Source: JBAXTE01 sp964653595
GTDB taxonomy: Bacteria; Bacteroidota; Bacteroidia; Bacteroidales; WCHB1-69
Direction: 5' to 3'
NCBI GenBank assembly: GCA_964653595.1
Contig: CAZZHH010000010.1
Span: 13,679-77,678, forward strand
DNA length: 64,000 bases
The notes under the pieces were generated by a model, which saw only the letters and a list, made by a program, of their open reading frames with translations, was not told the DNA's origin and searched no databases. Of the stretch, positions 1-9,687 are shown piece by piece. How positions within the stretch are numbered: position 1 is the stretch's first letter; every line of letters begins with the position of its first letter. A program made the translations under genes and the position numbers.

Positions 1-99
1 AAATGTGTCTAAAATATTATAAAAGACGCTCTATAAAAAACAAATTGCAGAATTACTACTAAAATACACTCGTGAAACTGCGAAGAAACGGAGGAGGAT

Positions 100-1329
100 A
101 TGGCTCGAATATTACGAATTATCAACAGATTTAACCTTGGAGGACCCACCTACAATGCAGCATATTTAACAAAATATTTGGATTCAAAATATGAAACATT
201 ATTGGTTGGAGGCGCCAAAGATCCATCTGAAGCAAATTCCGATTACATTGTTCGCAATCTCGGAATAACGCCTGTTATAATACCAGAAATGCATCGTTCT
301 ATCAATCTTCAACAAGATTGGATTGCTTATCAGAAATTAAAAAAAATCATCAAAGATTTTAACCCCGATATAGTACATACACACGCATCAAAAGCTGGTG
401 CATTGGGGCGATTAGCTGCTCATAATGCAGGTGTTCCTGTAATTATCCACACGTTTCATGGACATGTTTTTGACGCTTATTTTGGATCTGCTCAAGCTAA
501 TTTTTATAAGGTGATTGAACGAGTTATGGCAAAATTCTCTACACAAATTATAGCTATTAGCGAACAACAAAAAGAGGACTTAGTAAATAAATATCGGATA
601 TGTAAAGAAGAAAAAGTTAAAATCGTGAACCTAGGTTTCGATTTACAAAAATTTCAAGATAATCAAGAGGAAAAAAGATCTTTTTTCCGACAAAAATATC
701 AGGTAACAGACGATGAAATCGCCATCGCCATCACCGGCCGATTAGTGCCCATCAAAAACCACTCGATGTTTGTGGATGTGATTGGAAAGGTGTTGGCCCA
801 AACAACCAAAAAAGTCCGTTTTTTCATCGTTGGAGACGGCGAGGAACGCCAGAATATCGAACAGAAACTAACCGATAACAATATTCCATATTGTGATGCA
901 TTGAAAGAGATCACGCAAAAACCGGTGACATTTACCTCTTGGCTAAAGGATGTGGATGTGGTCAATGCCGGAGTGGATGTGGTGGTGCTGACTTCGTTGA
1001 GTGAAGGTACTCCCGTCAGTTTAATCGAAGCGCAAGCCTCCAACAAACCGATTGTAACCACCAATGTAGGTGGAATATCAAACATCGTGGTTCCAGGAAC
1101 TACTGCCCTTTTATCAGAAACACACGATATAGTAACTTTTGCCAACCACTTGTTATCCCTAATTGAAGACAAGAATCTACGTACACAAATGAGTATTAAC
1201 GGGTGGGAATTTGTACGCAAGAAGTTTCATTACACTCGATTAACTAACGACATGGATAGCTTATATACAGAACTGCTTTTAAAAACCAAGAAGAAGATTG
1301 CAACGAAAGAAGAACATGTAAATTACTGA
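100..1329 (+). CDS. Glycosyltransferase family 4 (GT-B fold)
   Basis: Predicted cytoplasmic retaining glycosyltransferase of family GT4, 409 residues, likely building an envelope or capsular polysaccharide; the donor and acceptor cannot be read from the sequence. The N-terminal Rossmann half starts with a GGPTYN loop (14-19) and has HTHASKAG at 93-100. The C-terminal half has TGRLVPIKNH (212-221) and the EX7E pair Glu302/Glu310 inside EGTPVSLIE, the family signature. The ATG is preceded closely by GGAGGAGG (90-97), a clear purine-rich ribosome site that fixes the start. No co-directional partner is visible inside the window. Base composition is uneven: roughly 700-1080 is visibly richer in G+C than both ends of the gene, which suggests a recombinant middle. 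Family call strong, substrate unknown. Confidence 0.9.
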   Translation: MARILRIINRFNLGGPTYNAAYLTKYLDSKYETLLVGGAKDPSEANSDYIVRNLGITPVIIPEMHRSINLQQDWIAYQKLKKIIKDFNPDIVHTHASKAGALGRLAAHNAGVPVIIHTFHGHVFDAYFGSAQANFYKVIERVMAKFSTQIIAISEQQKEDLVNKYRICKEEKVKIVNLGFDLQKFQDNQEEKRSFFRQKYQVTDDEIAIAITGRLVPIKNHSMFVDVIGKVLAQTTKKVRFFIVGDGEERQNIEQKLTDNNIPYCDALKEITQKPVTFTSWLKDVDVVNAGVDVVVLTSLSEGTPVSLIEAQASNKPIVTTNVGGISNIVVPGTTALLSETHDIVTFANHLLSLIEDKNLRTQMSINGWEFVRKKFHYTRLTNDMDSLYTELLLKTKKKIATKEEHVNY

Positions 1330-1342
1330 TAACTTCATAATA

Positions 1343-1376
1343 AAAAAAGGAGATCGTTAGCACAATCTCCTTTTTT
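1343..1376. terminator. Bidirectional rho-independent terminator
   Basis: GGAGAT (1349-1354) pairs with ATCTCC (1365-1370), extended by A6 on the left and T6 on the right, so the hairpin works in both directions. It sits between the convergent glycosyltransferase and M16 peptidase genes. Confidence 0.85.
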
Positions 1377-1398
1377 ATTTATAAATGTATCTGTTTTT

Positions 1399-4308
1399 TT
1401 AGTATCCTAAAACATCTTGTGTGGTTAACTCTTTAATTTTTCCAAATTGTTTAAACTCTTTCAACTTCAAATCTTTCTTGTCACCAAGAATTAAGATGAT
1501 GCTGTTTTTGTTTTTCAATTTTTCTTCTTGGAATTTTTTAACATCAGCAATCGTAAATGTGCCTACTTTTTCGTAAACGTCTTTACGGATATCATAGTTT
1601 ACCCCCATTTTGTTGTTATCATCATACATATCGAAGATTGCATCTTTAGTAACACGTTCTGTACGAAGGCGTTGAACAATAGCATCTTTTGCCAATTGGA
1701 ATGAATTTTCGGAAGAAGGCATGTTGTTCAATAAATCTTTAATCGCTTTAATGGCTTCAATTACTTTATCGTTTTGAGTTGCAATGTACGACAACGAGAA
1801 GAATGAGTATTTCAAATCACTTGGTTTTTGATAGAATGACATTGCAGTGTAAGCCAACGAACGAGCTTCGCGTAACTCTTGGAAAACAATTGAATTCATG
1901 CTTCCACCAAAATATTCATTAAATAGTGTTAAGGAAGGCTCTATGGCTTTATCGTATTTTCCTCCTTTTGAGAGAATAATTACTACCGCTTGACGAGCAT
2001 TATAATCTAAATGATATACAGTTGGCTTATCGGTAGATTGCTCGGTAAACACTTTAGCAACCGGAATTGCTTTAAAAGATTCTGGAGCCTTATGATGTTC
2101 GTTTAAAATGGAAGTTAACTCGGTGATTTTTGCAGGTCCATAATAATAAATCTTATGTGGAAATGAAAATAAATCTTTAATCATGGAAATTAAAGTATTG
2201 GATTCCAGTTTTCTAAGCTCTTTTTCATTTAAAACAGTGGTAGATGGGTTCAATTTGCCAAAAAATCCATAATTAAATAAAGCTGATTGAAGTCGTTGTT
2301 GATTTTTCTTATTGTCATCACGACTTTTAAGAATACTTTCTACCATTTTATTTAAAGCAGCAGTATCCGATTTTACATCTTGAATAAAACCTTCAAACAA
2401 ATCTAATGCTTTTACAAAATTAGTATTCAATCCACTTAACGATAGAGTAAGTTCATCTCTGCCGGTATACATGTCCCATGAACATCCTAAGCGATAAAAT
2501 TCTTGAGTTAATACCTCAGGAGAGATACTATTCGTTCCTAAATACTTAATGTACTGAGAAGCAATTACCCATTTTGGATCATGCATGGAGCCCATTTCAA
2601 ATTTGTATTTCAACGAAAATGTGTTATTTTCATCGTTTGCAATGTAAAGAACTGGAATTTTATTTGTAAGTGTTGATTTTTGAATTGCTTTATCAAAATT
2701 AACAAACACAGGCTCAATCGGTTTTACCGCATCAGCAGATGTTTTGACGTCTTTCAAGAAGGTAGACTCCAATTCACGGTTGATAAAAATTGGAGTGATT
2801 TTAGGTTTCTTTACTTTTTTCACCGACTCATCTTTACCAACTCTTTTATATACAACCACATAATTATTTTTCAAATTTGCATTTGCATAATCAACAATCT
2901 GTTGTTTTGTAATTTTCGATAACCGGTCTAACATGGATACTTTACGTTCCCAAGAGATTCCACTGGTAAATGCATCTACCATGGCCATTGCTCTGCTGCC
3001 GTTGGCTTCATACTCTTTGATTTCGCGTAATCGTAAATCGTTGATAGCAGCTTCCATCAACCACTCGGGGAATTCCCCTTTTTTAACAAGTTCCACTTGA
3101 CTTAAAAGCAACTGCTCTACATCCTCTAATGTTTGACCTTTTTTAGGTTTTCCCGACAACATCAAAAAAGAGTAATCAGCCATAATACTAGGACTTGAAC
3201 CTGCACCAATACAAGCTTGTTTTTTATTCAAATTCAAGTCGATTAAACCAGCGGTACCATTGGTAAGAATCATGTCAATTAGAGTAATCATATCCGCATC
3301 GGATGATTTTGCTCCATCAAAGCGCCAAGCTAAAGAGACATTTTCGGCATCTTGACCAAATACATCTTTTTTAACAATCTCGGAAGAAATTGGCTCTTTT
3401 GTATAGTTAAATGCAGGTACAACAGAAGTTTTCCATCCACTAAAGTAAGTATCAATAACTGCTATCGCTTCATCTGGATTAAAATCTCCAGAAATACAAA
3501 TTGCTGCATTATTGGGCACATAATAATTTCCGTGAAATGTACGAATATTCTTCATGGATGGATTTTTAATATGCTCCGCTTCGCCAATGGTTGTTTGAGT
3601 TCCGTAAGGATGATTAGGAAATAAACCTTTCATCAAATTTTCATATACTTTTCTACCATCTTTGGTTAAGGTCATGTTTTTCTCTTCATAAATAGTCTCT
3701 AATTCGGTATGAAAAAGACGAAAAACAGGATCAATAAATCGATTGGATTGAATTTTTGCCCAATTTTCTAATTGATTAGAAGGGATATCCTCTACATAAA
3801 CTGTTTGGTCTACAGATGTAAATGCATTGGTTCCATTTGCTCCAATCGCACTCATTAATTTATCGTACTCATTTGGGATAGCAATAAGCGAAGCTTGATA
3901 GGAAATACTATCAATTTGATGATATAACTCATCCCGTTTTTTTTCGTCGGTAGTTTTTCTAAACACTTCGTATAAATCCGATATTTGGGCAATCATAGGG
4001 GCTTCTTTTTCCCAATTGGAAGTACCAAATTTAGATGTTCCTTTAAACATAATGTGTTCAAAGTAATGAGCTAACCCAGTAGTTTCGGCAGGATCATTTT
4101 TACTACCTGCTTTGATAGCAATATAGGTTTGAATTCTAGGAGCATCTTTATACACCGACATCATCACCGTTAATCCGTTTTCTAAGGTGTAAATTCTAGT
4201 TTTTAGTGGATCGTTAGGAACCACTCGATAATTGTATTGCTTTTGGGCTGTTACTTGAACAGAAGAACATACAAAAGCAATAATCATCATTAGCGCAATT
4301 TTTCTCAT
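1399..4308 (-). CDS. Exported M16 family zinc peptidase (double-domain)
   Basis: Insulinase/pitrilysin-family (M16) metallopeptidase of 969 residues, about the length of proteins carrying two fused M16 halves; it would degrade peptides in the periplasm. A signal peptide is visible (hydrophobic 4-20, likely cleavage after TAQ at 20-22). The inverted zinc motif HxxEH is His81-Tyr-Phe-Glu84-His85, and a downstream acidic helix (TELETIYEEK, 201-210) supplies the third ligand, probably Glu202. The C-terminal half has the usual ARSLAYTA-type segment of the inactive partner domain. It lies 132 bp downstream of a second M16 gene on the same strand, but a terminator separates them, so it is probably transcribed separately. 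Family certain; substrate unknown. Confidence 0.93.
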   Translation of the reverse strand: MRKIALMMIIAFVCSSVQVTAQKQYNYRVVPNDPLKTRIYTLENGLTVMMSVYKDAPRIQTYIAIKAGSKNDPAETTGLAHYFEHIMFKGTSKFGTSNWEKEAPMIAQISDLYEVFRKTTDEKKRDELYHQIDSISYQASLIAIPNEYDKLMSAIGANGTNAFTSVDQTVYVEDIPSNQLENWAKIQSNRFIDPVFRLFHTELETIYEEKNMTLTKDGRKVYENLMKGLFPNHPYGTQTTIGEAEHIKNPSMKNIRTFHGNYYVPNNAAICISGDFNPDEAIAVIDTYFSGWKTSVVPAFNYTKEPISSEIVKKDVFGQDAENVSLAWRFDGAKSSDADMITLIDMILTNGTAGLIDLNLNKKQACIGAGSSPSIMADYSFLMLSGKPKKGQTLEDVEQLLLSQVELVKKGEFPEWLMEAAINDLRLREIKEYEANGSRAMAMVDAFTSGISWERKVSMLDRLSKITKQQIVDYANANLKNNYVVVYKRVGKDESVKKVKKPKITPIFINRELESTFLKDVKTSADAVKPIEPVFVNFDKAIQKSTLTNKIPVLYIANDENNTFSLKYKFEMGSMHDPKWVIASQYIKYLGTNSISPEVLTQEFYRLGCSWDMYTGRDELTLSLSGLNTNFVKALDLFEGFIQDVKSDTAALNKMVESILKSRDDNKKNQQRLQSALFNYGFFGKLNPSTTVLNEKELRKLESNTLISMIKDLFSFPHKIYYYGPAKITELTSILNEHHKAPESFKAIPVAKVFTEQSTDKPTVYHLDYNARQAVVIILSKGGKYDKAIEPSLTLFNEYFGGSMNSIVFQELREARSLAYTAMSFYQKPSDLKYSFFSLSYIATQNDKVIEAIKAIKDLLNNMPSSENSFQLAKDAIVQRLRTERVTKDAIFDMYDDNNKMGVNYDIRKDVYEKVGTFTIADVKKFQEEKLKNKNSIILILGDKKDLKLKEFKQFGKIKELTTQDVLGY

Positions 4309-4382
4309 TCTATTTTGTTTTAATAATTTTTTTTAGTGTGCAAATTTACAATTTTTCAATCGATATGATCATTCAAAAAACA

Positions 4383-4414
4383 AAAGCCTTCCAATCTTTC
4401 AACGTGAAGGCTTT
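4383..4414 (-). terminator. Rho-independent terminator after second M16 gene
   Basis: AAAGCCTTC (4383-4391) and GAAGGCTTT (4406-4414) form a perfect 9-bp stem with a 14-nt loop, 27 bp beyond the stop of the minus-strand M16 gene at 4441. Confidence 0.75.
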
Positions 4415-4440
4415 CTGTTTCATTATAAAAAAATCATATT

Positions 4441-7254
4441 TTATTTGTCTGCAGGCAATAGAGTAGCCCTAACGTAATGATTAATTTTAAACAGAGATTG
4501 AGCTGATTTTTGTAAGTCTTGAACTGTAACAGCATTTACTCTTTCTACAAATGTAGTAACATTTGTAGTTGGATCTCCATTGAAATCGAGGCTTGATAGT
4601 TTATGAATCCAGAAATCATTGGTTTTAACATCTGTCTCTCTCTGTCTTAACAATTGTTCCTTCACTTTATTTAAATCTTCTACCGTTGGGCCAGACTTTT
4701 GAATGTCAGAAAGGATACTCATCATCGCTTCTGTAATCTTCGTTTGCATATCTGGAGAACAGCTGAACATGGCCATAAAAGTGTAGGAAGTAGTAGGATA
4801 TTTCTCAAGTTGTAATTGAATTTGAGGTGAGTATACGCCACTCATTTTTTCGCGAATAATCTCAATTGCTTTAATCGAAATTACCTCTTTTATCATATTT
4901 AAATGTAAGTTGTTTTGATCGTTCCACAAATAAGGCTCGTTCCAAATAATTCCTAACATCCCTTTATCGTCAATTCCTTTTTTGATATTAAAATCGATGG
5001 TTTTTTCGGGGAATGATTTGTAAACGTCTTTAAAAGTCTCTTTTCGGCCTGTGTTAGGCAAATTGGCAAGATATTTCTCAATAAATGGAGTTATAGATTC
5101 TACCGTAAATGCTCCTACAAAGTAAAATGTAAAATCGCCTGCATTGCTAAAACGATCGTTGTATATTGCCCATGCTTTTTCGGAGTTAGCTTTATTGATA
5201 AAGTCTTCAGTAGGAATTGCTACTTGACGTGGATCGTTTTGAGTAGAGGTTTTGATTAACGTGTCGATAAACGCATACATCGGATTATTTACCAATAGTT
5301 TTAATTGGTTTTTCATCTCAGAAGAAACGGATTCAAAAGCTTTTAGATCTTTTCTTGGTTGATTAAAATAAAGATAGGTTAGTTGGAAAAGATAATCTAA
5401 ATCCTTTGGAGTTGAACTTCCAGTGAACCCTTCCGAGGTTTGATCAATAAATGGATTGATGGTGATTTTTTTTCCTTTTAATTTTTTCTCTAATTGACTG
5501 TTGTCAAATTCGCCAATACCAGAACGGTCAATAACCGAAGTTGCTAAAAACCCAGATGGAAAATCAGCTACATCCACCAAACTAAGTCCACCTTGACTTT
5601 TGGCAGTCATCAATATCTCATCATCTTTATTTGTAGTTGGTTTTAGCACTACTTTTACATTATTTGATAGAACTAATTCAGTGGTCCCAAGATCTTTATT
5701 ATTCGTTTTAGATACAATTTTACCAGGAGTTAATTCTTTGCTAATCAAAGGCTCAACTTTGAAATTATCAACATATGGAGTTACTTTTTTTAGAGATGCA
5801 TCGCTTAATATTGCAAGCACCTCTTTTTCTGTTGGAACATTCACCCCTTGTTTGTCGGGTGCAGTGATAACAACTACTTGATTCTCTTCCGTTAACCACT
5901 TTTTAGCTAGAGAGTTAACCTCTTCTATGGTAATTCCACTCATAAGCTTTTCGGCAAATGCAAATTTCGTTTTTGGAGTAGGAATTGGCTCTTGAATTAA
6001 GAAGTTTTGCACATAATCAGAACAATAGTTAGCTGATTCATTCTTATCAGCCTCTTTCATACGACTCTCTAAATTGCTTAATGCTTCCTCTTTGGCACGA
6101 GCAAGTTCGGTTGGCAAAAACCCAAATTGCTTTAGTCTTTCATTTTCTGAAATCAATACTCGCATTGCATCCAAAATTCTATTTTCCTTTGGAGATGCAT
6201 AACACATGTATGCCTCCATCGTTCTAGCTAAAAATCCATCATAAGAAGCATCTGCTTGTATAAATGGACAATCTGGATTTTGTTGCAACTCACGTAAGCG
6301 ACTGCTCATCATAGAGTTATACAAGTTATTTATCAATTTTTGACGATAATCACCAATCGTTTTGTTTGGAATAGCTTTGTGTTTAGTAAAATACAACAAC
6401 ATACTTCCGGTAGCTTCTTTATCTTTTACTATAGAAATTAGAGGTGCTTTGTTTCCAGCTACATCGTAAGTTTGTTTTGTTTTTTCATTGGTTGGATTTT
6501 TTAAGCCACTAAAATATTGCTTAATCTTTGCTTCAGCAGAATCTAAATTTACATCTCCCACCACAACAACTGCTTGTAAGTTTGGACGATACCAATCTGA
6601 ATAAAATTGACGAATCGTTTCATGTTTGAAGTTTTGCAAATTTTCCAAAGTGCCGATAGGCAATCTGTTTGCATAAAGCGAATTATAAAAAGCTATTGGA
6701 AACCATTTTTTTCTCATTCTATCATCAGCGCCTAATCCCATGCGGTACTCCTCAATGATAACACCTCGCTCGGCATCTATTTCTTGGGAATCCATAGAGA
6801 CAAATTGTGCCCAATCGGAAATTACTCTATATCCATTTTCAACGATAGATGGTTTATCCGAAGGAATTTGAAGCATATAAACGGTTTCGTCAAAACTAGT
6901 ATATGCATTAATATCTGCACCAAATCTTACACCGATAGACTGTAAATAACTAACTAATTCATTTTTTGGGAAATTCTTAGTTCCGTTAAAGCACATATGT
7001 TCTGTAAAATGTGCCAACCCAACCTGTTGATCGGTCTCTTGCATAGATCCAGCGTTAACAGCTAAACGTAGTTCTATTCGTTTTTCTGGCAAAGCATTTT
7101 TGCGAATATAATAAGTAAGCCCGTTGGCAAGTTTGCCAATTCTTACTTTTTTGTCCACAGGCATTGGGGCTTTTAAATCCAATGGTGTTTGCCCTATTGC
7201 TACGCCCGTAAGGAGAATAGAGGCCAAACTAATAATAAATCGTGTAGTTCTCAT
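4441..7254 (-). CDS. Exported M16 family zinc peptidase (PqqL-like)
   Basis: Second M16 metallopeptidase, 937 residues, with a signal peptide (hydrophobic 6-20, ending VAIGQ). Zinc ligands are His82, Glu85 and His86 in HFTEH, with Glu162 in AERGVIIEE exactly 76 residues after His86, the classical spacing. The N-terminal half is the active domain; the C-terminal half (about 480 onward) is the catalytically silent M16 domain that closes the chamber. It is not a recent copy of the neighbouring M16 gene, since the two proteins differ throughout. It begins 17 bp downstream of dnaX, so it may be read from the dnaX promoter. The role is presumably periplasmic peptide turnover. Confidence 0.93.
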   Translation of the reverse strand: MRTTRFIISLASILLTGVAIGQTPLDLKAPMPVDKKVRIGKLANGLTYYIRKNALPEKRIELRLAVNAGSMQETDQQVGLAHFTEHMCFNGTKNFPKNELVSYLQSIGVRFGADINAYTSFDETVYMLQIPSDKPSIVENGYRVISDWAQFVSMDSQEIDAERGVIIEEYRMGLGADDRMRKKWFPIAFYNSLYANRLPIGTLENLQNFKHETIRQFYSDWYRPNLQAVVVVGDVNLDSAEAKIKQYFSGLKNPTNEKTKQTYDVAGNKAPLISIVKDKEATGSMLLYFTKHKAIPNKTIGDYRQKLINNLYNSMMSSRLRELQQNPDCPFIQADASYDGFLARTMEAYMCYASPKENRILDAMRVLISENERLKQFGFLPTELARAKEEALSNLESRMKEADKNESANYCSDYVQNFLIQEPIPTPKTKFAFAEKLMSGITIEEVNSLAKKWLTEENQVVVITAPDKQGVNVPTEKEVLAILSDASLKKVTPYVDNFKVEPLISKELTPGKIVSKTNNKDLGTTELVLSNNVKVVLKPTTNKDDEILMTAKSQGGLSLVDVADFPSGFLATSVIDRSGIGEFDNSQLEKKLKGKKITINPFIDQTSEGFTGSSTPKDLDYLFQLTYLYFNQPRKDLKAFESVSSEMKNQLKLLVNNPMYAFIDTLIKTSTQNDPRQVAIPTEDFINKANSEKAWAIYNDRFSNAGDFTFYFVGAFTVESITPFIEKYLANLPNTGRKETFKDVYKSFPEKTIDFNIKKGIDDKGMLGIIWNEPYLWNDQNNLHLNMIKEVISIKAIEIIREKMSGVYSPQIQLQLEKYPTTSYTFMAMFSCSPDMQTKITEAMMSILSDIQKSGPTVEDLNKVKEQLLRQRETDVKTNDFWIHKLSSLDFNGDPTTNVTTFVERVNAVTVQDLQKSAQSLFKINHYVRATLLPADK

Positions 7255-7271
7255 TTTTATGTTTGTATTTA

Positions 7272-9005
7272 TTAAAGAATATCTAAATTTAATCGTTTTT
7301 TTAATTCAAGAAGAGCGTGATTATCTTCAGCCCAAAGGTTAAATTGTTCTTCGTTGGTAATGTATTTTTTTTCCACATTTACGGTCTGAACATTTACCAA
7401 AACCTCAACTTTAAGCATCGAGTTGGATAGTTTGCGCTGCAAAAATCCAGTTATGTTTGCTCTTACATCCATCACCTCTTTTTCTTGGACAACGTTTTTT
7501 ACTTCAATCACAACAGCTGTGGAATCTGGATTATAGATAGGGGTAGTCTCTTTAAGCACATTCAAAATTGCTAACGAATTGGGCACCGATTCTTCTAGAC
7601 ATAAAGGCCAAACTTCAAGTACCTTTTCTTGAGTTACCTCTACATTTTGTGGTAAATTGGGTTGTGATGTTACGGTTGAATGTAAATCATTAGATGAATT
7701 GGTAGCATTTCGTTGTCTGTTTTTGATAGATATTAATCCACTCCCAGAAGTTTGGGTTTTAATAAAATCGGGCTTTGGCACCACTGCTTCTATGTGTGAA
7801 GTTGGCTCTTTTGCCATTTTTTGGGATGCTTGAGATCCAGAAGTAGAAGCAGCCTGAGGAGATGACTGAGTGTTTTTAGAAGGACTGTTTTGTGTCCCCG
7901 AATCAGAAGTTACATCGTACAAGCGACACATCTTCATTATTGCCAACTCTATACTTAATCGCTTATTATTGGATCCCTTATATACATAATCACAATCATT
8001 CGAAATTTTAAGCATTTCGAGCATATTTGAATATCTACACCTTTTCGACTGCTGTTCATATCTCTGTTGTAACGACTGGGAAACCTGTAAAATTGAGATC
8101 GTTGCAGGATTTAATGCAATGATTAAATTACGAATATGGGAACTTAAGCCCCCAATAAAATGTTGACCATCAAACCCATTAGAGAATATTTCATCTACCA
8201 ACAACAAAGACTGATCTACTTGAGCCTCTGTAATCACATCTACCAGTTTGAAATAATATTCAAAATCTAATACATTTAAATTTGAAATAACATCTTGATA
8301 CGTTATAATGGAACCAGAACAACTTACAATTTGATCAAAAATACTTAACGCATCTCTTAGTCCACCATCCGCTTTTTGAGCAATTACATGCAACGACTCT
8401 TCATCTATGGTAATATTTTCAGAGTTAGCTACATACCCTAAATGATGTATAATATCTTCATTGGTAATTCTTTTGAAATCAAATATTTGACATCTTGACA
8501 AAATGGTAGGAATAATTTTGTGTTTTTCGGTAGTTGCTAAGATGAAAATTGCGTGAGCAGGAGGCTCCTCCAACGTTTTTAAAAACGCATTAAACGCATT
8601 TGCAGAAAGCATATGAACCTCATCGATGATATAAATTTTATATCTACCTCCTTGTGGGGGTATTCTCACTTGATCAACCAGAGAACGCATTTCTTCAACC
8701 CCGCTATTGGATGCAGCATCCAACTCATAAATATTCATCGAGGCATTGTTGTTAAAATCTCGGCATGATTTACAAGTATTACAGGGCTCAAATTCTTCGG
8801 TTAAGTGCTCACAATTTAAAGCTTTCGCCATAATACGCGCACAGGTGGTTTTCCCAACTCCTCGAGGACCAGTAAATAAAAATGCCTGAGCCACATGATT
8901 GGTGCGAATCGAATTTTTAAGCGTGTTTACAATTGAATCTTGTCCCACCACACTGTTGAAAGTGGATGGACGGTATTTTCGTGCGGATACGATAAAATTT
9001 TCCAT
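7272..9005 (-). CDS. dnaX: DNA polymerase III subunit gamma/tau
   Basis: Clamp-loader ATPase of the replicative polymerase, 577 residues. Walker A is GPRGVGKT (46-53); the zinc module is Cys65, Cys75, Cys78 and Cys81; the Walker B/sensor region contains DEVHML starting at Asp128. The AAA+ core and lid fill roughly the first 360 residues. A Ser/Thr/Gln-rich low-complexity linker (about 370-460) then leads to a short tau-type C-terminal domain that in other bacteria contacts the polymerase. No slippery A-run with an obvious gamma stop was identified. A TATTTTTG hexamer-type element (complement of 9039-9046) could be its -7 box. Upstream, on the same strand, the RiPP remnant ends in its own terminator. 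Confidence 0.96.
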   Translation of the reverse strand: MENFIVSARKYRPSTFNSVVGQDSIVNTLKNSIRTNHVAQAFLFTGPRGVGKTTCARIMAKALNCEHLTEEFEPCNTCKSCRDFNNNASMNIYELDAASNSGVEEMRSLVDQVRIPPQGGRYKIYIIDEVHMLSANAFNAFLKTLEEPPAHAIFILATTEKHKIIPTILSRCQIFDFKRITNEDIIHHLGYVANSENITIDEESLHVIAQKADGGLRDALSIFDQIVSCSGSIITYQDVISNLNVLDFEYYFKLVDVITEAQVDQSLLLVDEIFSNGFDGQHFIGGLSSHIRNLIIALNPATISILQVSQSLQQRYEQQSKRCRYSNMLEMLKISNDCDYVYKGSNNKRLSIELAIMKMCRLYDVTSDSGTQNSPSKNTQSSPQAASTSGSQASQKMAKEPTSHIEAVVPKPDFIKTQTSGSGLISIKNRQRNATNSSNDLHSTVTSQPNLPQNVEVTQEKVLEVWPLCLEESVPNSLAILNVLKETTPIYNPDSTAVVIEVKNVVQEKEVMDVRANITGFLQRKLSNSMLKVEVLVNVQTVNVEKKYITNEEQFNLWAEDNHALLELKKRLNLDIL

Positions 9006-9141
9006 TTATTGAGTTACTCTAATATTAATTTTAAACTCCAAAAATACAAAGATTCGTCGGATTTATCTCGTTAAATTTTTATAATTTACAATGTTAACAC
9101 TTATCATCGACATGGGTTTTTAATTTTCGATAAACCTACAA

Positions 9142-9176
9142 AAACGCCCGATGAAAACTGGGTTCAGCGGGCGTTT
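9142..9176 (-). terminator. Rho-independent terminator of the RiPP remnant
   Basis: AAACGCCCG (9142-9150) pairs perfectly with CGGGCGTTT (9168-9176). On the minus strand the stem is followed by a T-run. It lies about 70 bp past the end of the C39 stub and insulates dnaX from it. Confidence 0.8.
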
Positions 9177-9247
9177 GATTTTGAATGTATTTCGTTGAAT
9201 CAATATCTACACTTTAATTACCTTTCGATCCTGTAAAATCAAAAAAA

Positions 9248-9679
9248 TCATAGATTTTTTATTTTCGGGACTTTATAGACTTTATGGATCCCGTAAAACC
9301 ATTCTGCCAGCTGGCTGATTAATTTCATAAAGTTTTGCGTGGACTCTAGAAAAATGACAATCCGTCGGTTGACGGATTTATTTTTCGGAGCTTTATAGAC
9401 TACGATAAAATGGTTTTGTTTCCAATGTGCTATAAAAGGTAATGGAGCCTCAATTATGAATTTTTCAATGGGAATACGAACACCTAAAGTTATAAACCCT
9501 ATACTCTCATTCGAGTCGCTGATCCCAAGCATCGAAACCCCTTCGCGGGTGATAAAACTCTTTCCTCGCAACTCCTGAATGGTATAGGTTTTCCCATAAT
9601 GCTTGGCGATCATCCGCATGCAGGTGGGGCCGCAGTCCATGGCATCGGGTTGCGTATAGAACGGGAAGTTTTTAGTCAT
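9248..9679 (-). CDS. Truncated C39 peptidase domain (remnant of a bacteriocin-type ABC exporter)
   Basis: 143 residues matching only the N-terminal cysteine-peptidase domain of peptidase-containing ABC exporters, which cut double-glycine leaders during secretion. Visible: oxyanion Gln10, catalytic Cys16 in DAMDCGPTC (12-20), the conserved SFITREGVSMLGISD stretch (41-55) and His90 in HWKQNHF. After about residue 95 the homology stops. The catalytic Asp (normally in an ADP motif shortly after the His) is absent, as are the membrane and ATPase domains. The tail (VYKAPKNK at 94-101, VYKVPKIK at 134-141) is encoded by a repeated TCTATAAAG-type intergenic sequence that also contains a hairpin. It follows the SPASM remnant by 8 bp. 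Probably non-functional; a stand-alone inactive C39 protein is the alternative. Confidence 0.75.
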   Translation of the reverse strand: MTKNFPFYTQPDAMDCGPTCMRMIAKHYGKTYTIQELRGKSFITREGVSMLGISDSNESIGFITLGVRIPIEKFIIEAPLPFIAHWKQNHFIVVYKAPKNKSVNRRIVIFLESTQNFMKLISQLAEWFYGIHKVYKVPKIKNL

Positions 9680-9687
9680 TTATTATA

